A stretch of 64,000 bases of DNA from Streptomyces lienomycini (GCF_027947595.1 NZ_CP116257.1:7252001-7316000), one strand, 5' to 3'. Numbered from the stretch's first letter, positions 1-8,183 are shown. A program made the numbers and translations. Notes: generated by a model from the sequence alone, not told the origin.

Positions 1-959
1 AGATCGCCCTGGAACTGGCCATCGGCGCCGCCATCGGACTCGCGGTCGGCTGGCTGGGATCGTGGGGGCTGAGGCACGTGGCGCTGCCCGCCTCCGGCCT
101 CTACCCCATCGCCGTGCTCTCCATCGCCATCGCCGCCTACGCGGCCGGCGCGATGGCCCACGGCAGCGGCTTCCTGGCCGTCTACCTCGCCTCGATGGTC
201 ATGGGCAACGCACGACTGCCGCACTGGCCCGCCACCCGGGGGTTCGCCGACGGACTCGGCTGGCTCGCCCAGATCGGCATGTTCGTCCTGCTCGGCCTGC
301 TGGTCACCCCGCACGAACTGGGCGACGACATCCTGCCCGCCCTGGTCATCGGCCTGGTCCTCACCATGGTGGCGCGACCGCTGAGCGTCGTGCTGTGCCT
401 GGTGCCCTTCCGGGTGCCGTGGCAGGAACAGGCCCTGATGTCGTGGGCCGGGCTGCGCGGGGCGGTGCCCATCATCCTGGCGACGATCCCCATGGTGGAG
501 GGCGTCACGGGCAGCCGCCGCATCTTCAACATCGTCTTCGTACTGGTCGTCGTCTACACCCTGGTCCAGGGGCCGACGCTGCCCTGGATGGCCCGCGTGC
601 TGCGCCTGGGCAAGGGGGACGAGGCCGCCGACCTCGGCATCGAGTCGGCGCCCCTGGAGCGGCTTCGCGGGCACCTGCTGTCCGTGACGATCCCCGAGGG
701 CTCCCGGATGCACGGGGTGGAGGTCAGCGAGCTGCGGCTGCCGACCGGGTCCGCCGTCACCCTGGTCGTCCGCGACGGGACGTCCTTCGTACCGCTGCCC
801 TCGACGGGACTGCGACGCGGGGACGAACTGCTCGTGGTCGCCACCGACCCCGTCCGGGACGCCGCCGAGGCGCGGCTGCGCGCGGTCGGCCACGGAGGCA
901 AGCTGGCCGGCTGGCTGGGCACCGCGGGCACCGAGGGCGCCCGCGGCCATCACAGGTGA
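1..959 (+). CDS. Cation/proton antiporter, 3' part (CPA family with TrkA-C domain)
   Basis: The gene runs in from the left edge; the reading frame is open from base 3, so the N-terminal transmembrane half is missing. The visible part has several hydrophobic helices typical of the Na+/H+ exchanger domain, including a conserved glycine-rich stretch (SWAGLRGAVPIILATIP) that marks NhaP/CvrA-like potassium or sodium/proton antiporters. It ends in a soluble domain of about 90 residues (LLSVTIPEGSRMHGVEVSELRLP) resembling the TrkA-C regulatory domain that binds small ligands in K+ transport. The expected role is monovalent cation/proton exchange at the plasma membrane for pH and ion homeostasis. The substrate ion cannot be told from sequence. 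A hairpin follows the stop codon. Confidence 0.85.
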   Translation, partial: IALELAIGAAIGLAVGWLGSWGLRHVALPASGLYPIAVLSIAIAAYAAGAMAHGSGFLAVYLASMVMGNARLPHWPATRGFADGLGWLAQIGMFVLLGLLVTPHELGDDILPALVIGLVLTMVARPLSVVLCLVPFRVPWQEQALMSWAGLRGAVPIILATIPMVEGVTGSRRIFNIVFVLVVVYTLVQGPTLPWMARVLRLGKGDEAADLGIESAPLERLRGHLLSVTIPEGSRMHGVEVSELRLPTGSAVTLVVRDGTSFVPLPSTGLRRGDELLVVATDPVRDAAEARLRAVGHGGKLAGWLGTAGTEGARGHHR

Positions 960-961
960 GC

Positions 962-1002
962 GCGTGAGGGGTGCTCCCTTTCACAGGCCGCGCCCCTCAC
1001 GC
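962..1002 (+). terminator. Hairpin after antiporter gene
   Basis: Perfect 10-bp arms GCGTGAGGGG (962-971) and CCCCTCACGC (993-1002) enclose a 21-nt loop directly after the antiporter stop codon. There is no U-run, which is common for Streptomyces terminators. The remaining intergenic DNA up to 1206 shows no convincing gene. Confidence 0.55.
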
Positions 1003-1206
1003 CCCTGTACGATGAAGGCCGCACCTGATCGAACCACCTCTGTCTGAAGCAGAGCTGGCGCGACCGTATGGCGGCCGGATCGCCCCCTCATCCACGCGGG
1101 CTCCGGCATCTACCGCAGTCCGCGCGAGTGGACAGCTCTCGGCGCTCCCGCACGACGACCACCACAGAACGGGACCGCGCTACCAGGCGGCAGAAAGGCA
1201 CGGGCC

Positions 1207-2481
1207 GTGGCATCCACGGTCACCCGTCCGGGATACGGGCAGCTGCTGCGCACCCGCGGCGCCTGGACGTTCCTCCTCCCCGGCTTCGCGGCACGCCAGC
1301 CGTTCGCCATGCTGACGCTCTCCATCGTGCTGCTGGTGCAGCACACCACCGGCTCCTACGGCGTCGCGGGCGCCGTCGCGGCCGTCACCGGTGTCTCCAT
1401 GGCGCTGTTCGCCCCCTACGGCGGACGGCTCGCCGACCGCTACGGACAGCGCGCCGTGCTGCTGCCCGGGGTCCTCGTGCACACGGCGTCCGGCCTGACG
1501 CTGACCGGCCTCGCGCTCGCGGACGCGCCCCTGTGGGCGCTGTTCCTGGCGGCCGTGCCCACCGGCGCCTCGGTGCCGCAGGTCGGGCCCATGGTCCGGG
1601 CCCGCTGGGCCGCGCGGCTCAAGGACTCCCCCCTGATGAGCACGGCGGCCGCCTTCGAGTCCGTCACCGACGAGCTGACCTTCGTCCTCGGTCCCCTGGT
1701 GGCGACCGCCCTGTGCACGTCCGTCGACCCCGCCGCGGGCCTGGTCACGGAGGCCGCGCTCACCCTGGTGGGCGGCCTGCTGTTCGCCGCGCAGAAGAGC
1801 ACCCAGCCCGTGGTCGGTGGCTCCGGCGGCGCCGACGGCGAGCACGCGCGCGTGGAGCACGTCTCCGCGCTGCGGATCCCCGGCGTGCGGGTCCTGATCG
1901 TCGCCTTCCTCGGCATCGGTGCCGTCTTCGGCGGCATGCAGGTGTCGCTGGCGGCGTTCACCGAGTCGATCGGCGAACCCGGCCTGAACGGCGTCCTGTA
2001 CGGCGTCTTCGCCGCGGGCAACATGATCTCCGGCCTGGCCTGCGGCGCCATCGCCTGGAAGGTGGCCCCGCAGCGGCGCCTCCTGGTCGGCTACACCGCC
2101 CTCGCGCTGACCGCCTCCGGGCTGTGGGCCGCGCACTCGGTCCTCGTGCTGGCCGGCCTCGGCCTGCTCGTCGGCATGTGCGTCGCGCCCGCCATCGTCA
2201 CCGGTTACACGCTGGTCGAGGGCCTGGTCCCGGCGGGCGCCCGCACCGAGGCCTTCACCTGGCTGACCGGCGCCGTCGCGCTGGGCCAGGCGGCGGCCGT
2301 GACCGTCGCCGGGCAGCTGGAGGACCGGTACTGGGACGGCGCCGGATTCCTGGTCCCGATGGGCGGCACGGTGCTCGCGCTGGCGGTCCTGCTGACGCTG
2401 CGCTCGCGGCTGACGACCCGGCCCCACGGCCGTACGGTCGCACGTGGTGTCGGTCACCGCGCGCCCGCCACAGTGGACTGA
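1207..2481 (+). CDS. MFS transporter
   Basis: A 424-residue protein of the major facilitator superfamily with about 12 hydrophobic segments. The cytoplasmic loop 2-3 motif is present near residue 70 (YGGRLADRYGQRAVL, matching G-x-L-a-D-r-x-G-x-k/r). The family moves small solutes or drugs across the plasma membrane using the proton gradient; the substrate is not predictable. The GTG at 1207 is chosen because it gives a normal N-terminus (VASTVTRPGYGQLLRTRG) just ahead of the first helix. A purine-rich AGAAAGG stretch lies upstream. The longer overlapping frames here are compositional shadows. Confidence 0.85.
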   Translation: MASTVTRPGYGQLLRTRGAWTFLLPGFAARQPFAMLTLSIVLLVQHTTGSYGVAGAVAAVTGVSMALFAPYGGRLADRYGQRAVLLPGVLVHTASGLTLTGLALADAPLWALFLAAVPTGASVPQVGPMVRARWAARLKDSPLMSTAAAFESVTDELTFVLGPLVATALCTSVDPAAGLVTEAALTLVGGLLFAAQKSTQPVVGGSGGADGEHARVEHVSALRIPGVRVLIVAFLGIGAVFGGMQVSLAAFTESIGEPGLNGVLYGVFAAGNMISGLACGAIAWKVAPQRRLLVGYTALALTASGLWAAHSVLVLAGLGLLVGMCVAPAIVTGYTLVEGLVPAGARTEAFTWLTGAVALGQAAAVTVAGQLEDRYWDGAGFLVPMGGTVLALAVLLTLRSRLTTRPHGRTVARGVGHRAPATVD

Positions 2482-2502
2482 TCCCTCGGAATACGTCACT
2501 AT
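2474..2502 (+). promoter_or_regulatory. Possible promoter of the FmdB-like gene
   Basis: TGGACT (2474-2479), a 17-bp spacer and CACTAT (2497-2502) resemble a weak housekeeping -35/-10 pair. The -35 overlaps the stop codon of the MFS gene. A transcript would start within or just before the CIRCE element. This is inference from motif and position only. Confidence 0.3.
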
Positions 2503-2511
2503 GGACCGTCG

Positions 2512-2538
2512 TTAGCACTCATCGAGTGAGAGTGCCAG
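2512..2538 (+). promoter_or_regulatory. CIRCE element (HrcA operator)
   Basis: TTAGCACTC (2512-2520), nine bases, then GAGTGCCAG (2530-2538). The CIRCE consensus is TTAGCACTC-N9-GAGTGCTAA, so the left arm is perfect and the right arm matches 7 of 9. The right arm runs into the Shine-Dalgarno AGGAGGA (2537-2543), so HrcA bound here would block initiation of the zinc-ribbon gene downstream. HrcA/CIRCE normally represses groE and dnaK/J heat-shock genes. Confidence 0.8.
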
Positions 2539-2548
2539 GAGGAAGACA

Positions 2549-2911
2549 GTGCCGACGTACCAGTACCAGTGCACCGAGTGCGGCGAGGGCCTCGAGGCGG
2601 TGCAGAAGTTCACCGACGACGCCCTCACCGAGTGCCCGAACTGCCAGGGCCGCCTGAAGAAGGTGTTCTCGGCGGTCGGCATCGTCTTCAAGGGCTCCGG
2701 CTTCTACCGCAACGACAGCCGCGGCAGCTCGTCGAGCAGCTCGCCGGCGTCGTCGTCGGGCTCGTCCTCCTCGAAGTCGTCGTCCTCGGGCTCGGACTCG
2801 TCGTCTTCGTCCTCCTCGGACTCGAAGTCGTCCTCCGGCTCGAAGTCGTCCTCGGGCTCGAAGTCGTCCTCGGGCTCGGGCAGCTCCTCCGCCGGCACCA
2901 CCGCCGCGTAA
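2549..2911 (+). CDS. FmdB-family zinc-ribbon protein with Ser/Lys-rich tail
   Basis: The first 50 residues are a FmdB/CxxC-type zinc ribbon (MPTYQYQCTECGEGLEAVQKF, then CPNCQ), with four cysteines in two CxxC pairs that should bind zinc. The short GIVFKGSGFYRND segment is typical of this family, whose function is only loosely known (regulatory or ribosome/stress related). The last 60 residues are almost pure Ser/Gly/Lys/Asp (repeated SSSGSK) and must be disordered. The GTG at 2549 is fixed by AGGAGGA at 2537-2543. The CIRCE element upstream predicts heat-shock control. A strong hairpin terminates the unit. Confidence 0.9.
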   Translation: MPTYQYQCTECGEGLEAVQKFTDDALTECPNCQGRLKKVFSAVGIVFKGSGFYRNDSRGSSSSSSPASSSGSSSSKSSSSGSDSSSSSSSDSKSSSGSKSSSGSKSSSGSGSSSAGTTAA

Positions 2912-2947
2912 GGCCCGCCACCGCCGCGTAGGACCCACTTCTTACGG

Positions 2948-2975
2948 GACCCTGTCGTCGTCCGACGACGGGGTC
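2948..2975 (+). terminator. Rho-independent-type terminator
   Basis: GACCC-T-GTCGTCG (2948-2960) pairs with CGACGAC-G-GGGTC (2963-2975), giving a 13-bp stem with one T/G wobble and a 2-nt loop, followed by TT. It separates the zinc-ribbon gene from the phosphorylase gene. Confidence 0.75.
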
Positions 2976-3008
2976 TTCGGCGTCGCGCGGGGCGGCTAGG
3001 GTGCGGGC

Positions 3009-3896
3009 ATGGCGAACAAGGTGAAGGCCGAGGACGCGCCGGGCGGGAACACGCCGGCGGAGCACGCGCGGGCCGAGATCGGCGTGATCGGCGGCTCCGG
3101 TTTCTACTCGTTCCTCGACGACGTGACCGAGGTCCGGGTCGACACCCCGTACGGACCGCCCAGCGACTCCCTCTTCGTCGGCGAGGTCGCCGGCCGCCGG
3201 GTCGCCTTCCTCCCCCGGCACGGCCGCGGCCACCATCTGCCGCCGCACCGGATCAACTACCGCGCCAACCTGTGGGCGCTGCGTTCGGTGGGCGCCCGCC
3301 AGGTCTTCGGCCCGTGCGCGGTCGGCGGCCTGCGCCCCGAGTACGGACCGGGCACGCTGCTGGTGCCGGACCAGTTCGTCGACCGTACGAAGTCCCGCCC
3401 GTCGACCTACTTCGACGGACTGCCGACGGCCGACGGCACGGTGCCCAACGTGGTGCACGTGTCGCTGGCCGACCCGTACTGCCCCACCGGACGGGCCGCC
3501 GCCCTGAAGGCGGCCCGGGGACGGGACTGGGAACCGGTGGACGGCGGCACCCTGGTCGTGGTCGAGGGCCCCCGTTTCGGAACCCGGGCCGAGTCCCTGT
3601 GGCACCGCGCCCAGGGCTGGTCGGTGGTGGGCATGACCGGCCACCCGGAGGCGACACTCGCCCGTGAACTGGAGCTCTGCTACACCTCCCTGACCCTCGT
3701 GACCGACCTCGACGCGGGTGCGGAGAGCGGCGAGGGCGTCTCCCACGAGGAGGTGCTGCGGGTGTTCGCGGCGAACGTGGACCGCCTGCGGGGCGTCCTG
3801 TTCGACGCGGTGGGCGCACTGCCGGCGACCGGGGAGCGGGACTGCCCGTGCGGGGCGGCGCTGGGCGGGATGGATCCGGGGATCGCACTGCCGTAG
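3009..3896 (+). CDS. S-methyl-5'-thioadenosine phosphorylase family protein
   Basis: A 295-residue member of the PNP/MTAP nucleoside phosphorylase family, which splits 5'-methylthioadenosine (or a related nucleoside) with phosphate in methionine salvage. Hallmarks are the N-terminal phosphate loop GVIGGSGFY (residues 25-33), FLPRHGRGH (67-75) followed by PHRINYRAN, DQFVDRT, and the base/ribose-binding GMTGHPEATLARELELCY with the downstream TDLDAG. The segment before the conserved Met is GMT rather than the usual NMT, so adenine versus hypoxanthine preference is uncertain. The first 23 residues are a polar extension. The ATG at 3009 is used; the gene stands alone between two hairpins. Confidence 0.88.
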   Translation: MANKVKAEDAPGGNTPAEHARAEIGVIGGSGFYSFLDDVTEVRVDTPYGPPSDSLFVGEVAGRRVAFLPRHGRGHHLPPHRINYRANLWALRSVGARQVFGPCAVGGLRPEYGPGTLLVPDQFVDRTKSRPSTYFDGLPTADGTVPNVVHVSLADPYCPTGRAAALKAARGRDWEPVDGGTLVVVEGPRFGTRAESLWHRAQGWSVVGMTGHPEATLARELELCYTSLTLVTDLDAGAESGEGVSHEEVLRVFAANVDRLRGVLFDAVGALPATGERDCPCGAALGGMDPGIALP

Positions 3897-3960
3897 CGGG
3901 CCCTGGGACGGGCGGCGGATCCCTGGCGGCCCTGGGACGGGAGCTGGAGCTGGACCGGGA

Positions 3961-3996
3961 GCCGCGGGGCCGCGGGGCCGCGGGGCCGCGGGGCCG
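3961..3996. repeat. 8-bp tandem repeat GCCGCGGG
   Basis: Four perfect tandem copies of GCCGCGGG followed by a partial copy, just after the phosphorylase gene. It is a simple G/C microsatellite with no evident function. Confidence 0.85.
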
Positions 3997-4012
3997 GAAC
4001 GCATCGTTCCGG
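3994..4012 (+). terminator. Perfect palindrome, terminator or operator
   Basis: CCGGAACG-CAT-CGTTCCGG is a perfect 8-bp inverted repeat with a 3-nt loop, about 100 bp after the phosphorylase stop. It could be that gene's terminator or a binding site for the following gene; no T-run follows. Confidence 0.5.
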
Positions 4013-4121
4013 TGAGGGAGTTGTCCACAACCCTTCGGTGGTCCACCGGTCTCCGCGGGCCTCGGCGAAAAGCCTCATCGTGGGAGCGCAAGCCGATCCC
4101 TCGTCACAGGTGGTGGTCACC

Positions 4122-4688
4122 GTGCTCCGTCCCGCCCTGCCCTCCCCTTCCTCGTCCCCGGTCCCGTCATCGCTCCCGCCCGGCACCGACGCGCCGCCCA
4201 CCTGTGAGGTGCCGCACTTCGCCCCGGTGCGGGTGCGGGGCGGGCGGCACGGGCTTCACCGGCTCGTGCGGCACCGGCGGCGTGCTCTGGCCGCCGGGCT
4301 CGCCGTCACGGCCGCCGCGCTGGTGGCGGCGGGCCCGTATCCGGGCACCGGCGGGCAGGACACGCGGCGGGCCCGCGGGCATCCGGTGGCCGAGCCGGTG
4401 CGCGAGCGGCACGGCACCCGGCTCGTGACGGCGCCGGTGCGGATCGCCGACGCGGCCACGGTGCGGCTGCTCGGGCCGGGCGACCGGGTCGACGTGGTCG
4501 CGACCGGGGACGGTGGTGCGGGCGACGCGTCCGTGGTCGCGCGCGGTGCGCGGGTGACGAAGGTGCCGGAGCCCGTGGAGGGTGCGGCGGAGGCCGGGGC
4601 CCTGGTCGTCGTCTCGGTGCCGCGCGCCACCGCCCACCGTCTGGTCGGCGCGGCTACCACATCCCGGCTGGCGGTGACCCTGTGCTGA
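4122..4688 (+). CDS. SAF/RcpC (CpaB)-like membrane-anchored protein
   Basis: A protein of about 188 residues with a Pro/Ser-rich N-terminus, one hydrophobic anchor after a run of basic residues (ALAAGLAVTAAALVAAGP), and an extracytoplasmic domain resembling the SAF/RcpC domain of Flp pilus assembly proteins (DAATVRLLGPGDRVDVVA, then VVARGARVTKVP and VVSVPRATAHRL). In pilus systems CpaB/RcpC sits in the periplasm or cell wall side. No other pilus genes are nearby, so this is probably a stand-alone actinobacterial relative of unknown role. The frame is open from 4038; GTG 4122 is preferred because AGGTGG lies 8 bases upstream, but GTG 4110 and 4113 are possible. Confidence 0.65.
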   Translation: MLRPALPSPSSSPVPSSLPPGTDAPPTCEVPHFAPVRVRGGRHGLHRLVRHRRRALAAGLAVTAAALVAAGPYPGTGGQDTRRARGHPVAEPVRERHGTRLVTAPVRIADAATVRLLGPGDRVDVVATGDGGAGDASVVARGARVTKVPEPVEGAAEAGALVVVSVPRATAHRLVGAATTSRLAVTLC

Positions 4689-4719
4689 CCCCGTCAAGTC
4701 GCTCGTTCGTGGGAACGGA

Positions 4720-4751
4720 TTGGACAGGATGGCCCAACGCTGTCGTAGGTT
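4720..4751 (+). promoter_or_regulatory. Likely promoter of mscL
   Basis: TTGGACA (4720-4726) and TAGGTT (4746-4751) resemble Streptomyces housekeeping -35 and -10 boxes, spaced 19-20 bp. The -10 is a very good match. They lie 49 bp before the mscL start. Confidence 0.55.
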
Positions 4752-4799
4752 GCGGAGCGTTTGGTTCCTACATCTGTTCAAGCAAGGAGTGCTCCCACC

Positions 4800-5270
4800 G
4801 TGAGCGAGAAGAGCGAGCCGAGCGTCTGGCAGGGCTTCAAGGCCTTCCTGATGCGCGGAAACGTCATCGACCTGGCGGTGGCGGTCGTCATCGGCGCCGC
4901 CTTCACCAAGATCGTCAACTCGGTGGTGGAGGGCATCATCAACCCCCTGGTCGGGGCGTTCGGGACGCAGAGCCTGGACAGTTACAGCTCGTGCCTGAAG
5001 GGCCCGTGCACCGGGACCGGCGACAGCGCGACGGGCGTACGGATCGAGTGGGGCCACGTGCTGGGCGCGACCCTCACGTTCCTGATCACCGCCGCCGTCG
5101 TCTACTTCCTGATGGTGCTGCCCATGTCGAAGTACCTGGCCCGGCAGGAGGCCCGCCGCAAGGCGAAGGAAAGCACCGAGGAGATCATCGAGGTCTCCGA
5201 GCTGGAGGTGCTCAAGGAGATCCGCGACACACTGATCGCCCAGCGCGGTTCGGGCCAGGACCGCTCCTAG
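4800..5270 (+). CDS. mscL: Large-conductance mechanosensitive channel MscL
   Basis: A 156-residue membrane protein that opens under membrane tension to release solutes during hypo-osmotic shock; the family is pentameric. The N-terminal amphipathic helix and first membrane helix carry the signature [17 protein letters not shown] (about 19-35), and the second helix is at about 80-107. The extracellular loop contains two cysteines (SSCLKGPC) not usual in well-studied MscL proteins. The C-terminal cytoplasmic helix is charged ([17 protein letters not shown]). GTG 4800 is set by AAGGAG at 4784-4789. Confidence 0.95.
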   Translation: MSEKSEPSVWQGFKAFLMRGNVIDLAVAVVIGAAFTKIVNSVVEGIINPLVGAFGTQSLDSYSSCLKGPCTGTGDSATGVRIEWGHVLGATLTFLITAAVVYFLMVLPMSKYLARQEARRKAKESTEEIIEVSELEVLKEIRDTLIAQRGSGQDRS

Positions 5271-5307
5271 CGCGGGCGCCCGTGACGGGGGCGGTGACCC
5301 CCACGGC

Positions 5308-5484
5308 TCACAGGTGGTGGGGCGGCTTCTCGTCGAGGAAGCGCTTCAGGTCGGCCGCGCTGTCGCCCTCGGGCCGCTCACCCCAGCCCCGGTCGGTGTC
5401 GTCCGAGGTCTGCTGGTCCAGCGGGTCGTCGAAGACCAGCGCCTGCTTGGGCGCGCGGGGCTCGGGTTCGGGGGCGGTACTCAT
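5308..5484 (-). CDS. Small acidic conserved-type protein (58 aa)
   Basis: A short reading frame starting ATG at 5484 and ending TGA at 5308 encodes a hydrophilic 58-residue protein (MSTAPEPEPRAPKQALVF, then DDPLDQQTSDDTD and a C-terminal LKRFLDEKPPHHL). There is no membrane segment or known motif. It has normal Streptomyces codon bias, with G/C in third positions throughout, which supports coding. It fills the gap between mscL and the ltrA-like gene on the opposite strand. Function unknown. Confidence 0.65.
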   Translation of the reverse strand: MSTAPEPEPRAPKQALVFDDPLDQQTSDDTDRGWGERPEGDSAADLKRFLDEKPPHHL

Positions 5485-5594
5485 GCTTCCAGGGTACGGC
5501 GCGGCCCGTGGACCAGGTCCCGTCCGTCCGGCTCGCCACGGCGGACGGCGCGATACGCGGGCGCGTCCGCACCGTCTCTGCTGTGCTGGGAGCC

Positions 5595-6827
5595 ATGACG
5601 TCCAGTCCCTCCCCCACGAGTGCCCCCACCGGCCCGCCCGACGGCCCTCCCCCGGTGCGCAGGCTGAAGTCCCGCCACCGGCACGAGCCGCACCGCGTCG
5701 CCACTCCGCTGGAGCTCCTGTTCGACCTGTGCTTCGTCGTCGCCATCGCCCAGGCGGGCGGCCAGCTGGTGCACTCGGTCGCCGACGGCCACGCGGGCGA
5801 AGGCGTCCTCAACTACGCGATGGTCTTCTTCGCCATCTGGTGGGCCTGGATGAACTTCACCTGGTTCGCCTCGGCGTACGACAACGACGACGTGCTCTAC
5901 CGGGTCGTCACACTGGTCCAGATCGCCGGTGTGCTGGTCCTGGCGGCCGGGGTCTCCCGGGCCTTCGACGACCACGACTGGACGCCCGTCGTCATCGGCT
6001 ACGTCATCATGCGGGCCGCCATGTCGGCGCAGTGGCTCAGGGCGAGCCGGTCCGCCGCGCCACCGGAGAGCACGATGGCCCGGAGGTACTCCGGTGGCGT
6101 GCTGCTCTGCCAGGCCGGCTGGCTGGGTCTGTTGTTCCTGCCGGAGGGCGGCCGGGGTTGGCTGTTCCTGGTCATGGTGGTGCTGGAGCTGTGCGTGCCG
6201 GCGTTCGCCGAGCGCGGGCACCCCTCGTCCTGGCACCCGCACCACATCTCGGAGCGATACGGGCTGCTCACGATCATCGTGCTCGGCGAGACCGTCGCCG
6301 CGGCCACGGTGGCGGTGAAGTCGGGCATCGACGAACACGACGCCCTGGGCAAGGTGCTGCCGATCGGGGCCGGCGGGCTGCTGATCGTCTTCGCCGCCTG
6401 GTGGATCTACTTCGTGGTACCCGTCCACAGCTATCTGCGCTCCAGCAGACAGTCCTTCCTGTGGGGCTACGGCCACTACCTGGTGTTCGCCTCGGCGGCG
6501 GCGATCGGGGCGGGGCTGGAGGTGGCGGTGGAACAGACCGTGGGCAAGGCGCACATCTCGACGCCGGCGGCGTCCGCAGCGGTGACCGTGCCGACGGCGG
6601 TGTTCCTGCTCACGGTGTGGGCGCTGCACGCGCGGCACTTCAAGGTGGGCGCCGCCGAGCAGCTCGTGCTGCCGACCGCGGCACTTCTGGTGCTCGGCTG
6701 CACCTTCCTCGGCGGCGGGGCGGTGCTCGCGGCGGGGATCGTGCTGTCCCTGGCCGTGGCGGCCGGGGTGACGCTGACCGCCCGGCGCACCGGGAGGGAG
6801 CGGCAGGCGGCGGCACCGGCCGCCTGA
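5595..6827 (+). CDS. LtrA-family (low temperature requirement A) membrane protein
   Basis: A polytopic protein of about 410 residues with a dozen hydrophobic segments. The N-terminal motif HRVATPLELLFDLCFVVAI is diagnostic of the LtrA family, named for a Listeria cold-growth gene; the biochemical role is unknown. Another conserved spot is the SERYGLLTIIVLGETVAA segment. The ATG at 5595 is preferred because it precedes a short polar tail before the first family motif; GGGAG lies very close upstream (spacing only 2), so the start is not certain. Confidence 0.85.
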   Translation: MTSSPSPTSAPTGPPDGPPPVRRLKSRHRHEPHRVATPLELLFDLCFVVAIAQAGGQLVHSVADGHAGEGVLNYAMVFFAIWWAWMNFTWFASAYDNDDVLYRVVTLVQIAGVLVLAAGVSRAFDDHDWTPVVIGYVIMRAAMSAQWLRASRSAAPPESTMARRYSGGVLLCQAGWLGLLFLPEGGRGWLFLVMVVLELCVPAFAERGHPSSWHPHHISERYGLLTIIVLGETVAAATVAVKSGIDEHDALGKVLPIGAGGLLIVFAAWWIYFVVPVHSYLRSSRQSFLWGYGHYLVFASAAAIGAGLEVAVEQTVGKAHISTPAASAAVTVPTAVFLLTVWALHARHFKVGAAEQLVLPTAALLVLGCTFLGGGAVLAAGIVLSLAVAAGVTLTARRTGRERQAAAPAA

Positions 6828-6948
6828 GACGCGGCAGGCCCCCGCCTCGCCGCCTCGCCGCCGTGACCACCGCACCCCGTGACCACCGCGTCCCGGCCCG
6901 TGGCCGCCGGTCCCCCTGCCCTGCGGGGGGCTGGACGAGACTGGCCGT

Positions 6949-8013
6949 ATGACAGTTGACGCATTGACGGACGTCGCCGGTCTGCGGGTGGGGCATGCGA
7001 CGCGGGCCGGGGACGGGTGGCTCACGGGGACGACGGTGGTGCTCGCGCCGGAGGGCGGGGCGGTCGCCGGTGTGGATGTGCGCGGCGGTGGACCGGGCAC
7101 CAAGGAGACCGACGCCCTCGATCCGCGCAACCTGGTGCAGAAGGTCCACGCGGTGGTGCTGACCGGTGGCAGCGCCTACGGGCTCGACGCGGCGTCGGGG
7201 GTGATGGCCTGGCTGGAGGAGCGGGGACGCGGGGTGCGGGTCGGTCCGGACCCGGCGCACGTGGTGCCGGTGGTGCCCGCGGCCTGCGTCTTCGACCTGG
7301 GGCGCGGCGGCGACTTCCGGGCCAGGCCGGACGCGGCCACCGGATACGCGGCGGCCGAGGCGGCCCACGTGAGCACGCCGGGCGCCGGGGTGGCCGAGGG
7401 GTGCGTCGGGGCGGGCACGGGAGCCGTGGTCGGCACGCTGAAGGGCGGGGTCGGCACCGCGAGCACCGTGCTGGACTCGGGGATCACGGTGGCCGCTCTG
7501 GTGGTGGCCAACGCGGCGGGGTCGGTGACGGATCCGGAGACGGGGGTGCTGTACGGGGAGCTGTTCCGGGGCGGGCGGGTCCAGTACCCGGCGCCGGACG
7601 TCCACGCGGCCGCGGGGCGGCGGCTGGCCGAGGTCGCGGCGAGGAACGCGCCGCCGCCGCTGAACACCACGCTCGCCGTGGTCGCCACCGACGCGGACCT
7701 GTCCAAGGCGCAGGCGCAGAAGCTGGCCGGCACCGCGCACGACGGCATCGCGCGTGCCGTACGGCCGGTGCACCTGCTCAGCGACGGGGACACGGTGTTC
7801 GCGCTGGCGACCGGGGAGCGTCCGCTCGACGCCGGGCAGCCGCTCGCGCTGAACGAGGTGCTGGCGGCGGGCGCGGACGTGGTGACACGCGCGATCGTGC
7901 GAGCGGTCCGGGCCGCCGAGCCGGTGCAGGCCCCGGCAGGATCCTGGCCGTCGTACGGGGAGCTGTACGGGGAGCCGCGGGGAGCGGGTCGGGAGCCGCA
8001 CGGGCAGCGGTGA
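6949..8013 (+). CDS. P1-family N-terminal-nucleophile peptidase (DmpA/NylC-like)
   Basis: A 354-residue P1/S58-type hydrolase. These enzymes (DmpA aminopeptidase, BapA, NylC) are made as one chain and cut themselves just before a Ser or Thr that becomes the catalytic N-terminal nucleophile. The expected cleavage site is visible as N239-T240 in PPPLNTTLAVVATDA, so the active enzyme would have a large alpha and a small beta subunit. The N-terminal part has the family segments DVAGLRVGHAT, GTKETDAL and TGGSAYGLDAASGV. Substrates may be D- or beta-aminoacyl amides or oligoamides. The context gives no further clue. Confidence 0.85.
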   Translation: MTVDALTDVAGLRVGHATRAGDGWLTGTTVVLAPEGGAVAGVDVRGGGPGTKETDALDPRNLVQKVHAVVLTGGSAYGLDAASGVMAWLEERGRGVRVGPDPAHVVPVVPAACVFDLGRGGDFRARPDAATGYAAAEAAHVSTPGAGVAEGCVGAGTGAVVGTLKGGVGTASTVLDSGITVAALVVANAAGSVTDPETGVLYGELFRGGRVQYPAPDVHAAAGRRLAEVAARNAPPPLNTTLAVVATDADLSKAQAQKLAGTAHDGIARAVRPVHLLSDGDTVFALATGERPLDAGQPLALNEVLAAGADVVTRAIVRAVRAAEPVQAPAGSWPSYGELYGEPRGAGREPHGQR

Positions 8014-8097
8014 GGAGGGGTCTACTGGCGTCCGTCCGGGGCCGGTTGAACCGAGCGCGTTGCGATTGTCCGGGTTTTGTCACGTGTCGGCGTTCCG

Positions 8098-8126
8098 GGC
8101 GGCCGGTGGGAACCCGGCCGGCCGCC
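8098..8126 (+). terminator. Hairpin after the P1 peptidase
   Basis: GGCGGCCGG (8098-8106) pairs with CCGGCCGCC (8118-8126), 11-nt loop. Probable terminator, although it lies in the short leader of the next gene. Confidence 0.4.
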
Positions 8127-8183
8127 GGCCCCCTCTACACGGCTGAAGCGACTACCGCACCACACCCGAACCTGGAGCAGCCC

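Noticed and set aside
62..967. Alternative 301-residue frame overlapping the antiporter gene
   Set aside because: The frame beginning at base 3 encodes a recognisable antiporter with membrane helices; this one is arginine-rich noise.
1012..1047. An 11-codon frame (ATG at 1012) as a leader peptide
   Set aside because: No ribosome site and no attenuator structure linked to the downstream MFS gene could be shown.
4038..4121. Longer N-terminus for the SAF/RcpC-like protein
   Set aside because: No ribosome site before 4038 and the added residues are not conserved-looking; GTG 4122 has AGGTGG.
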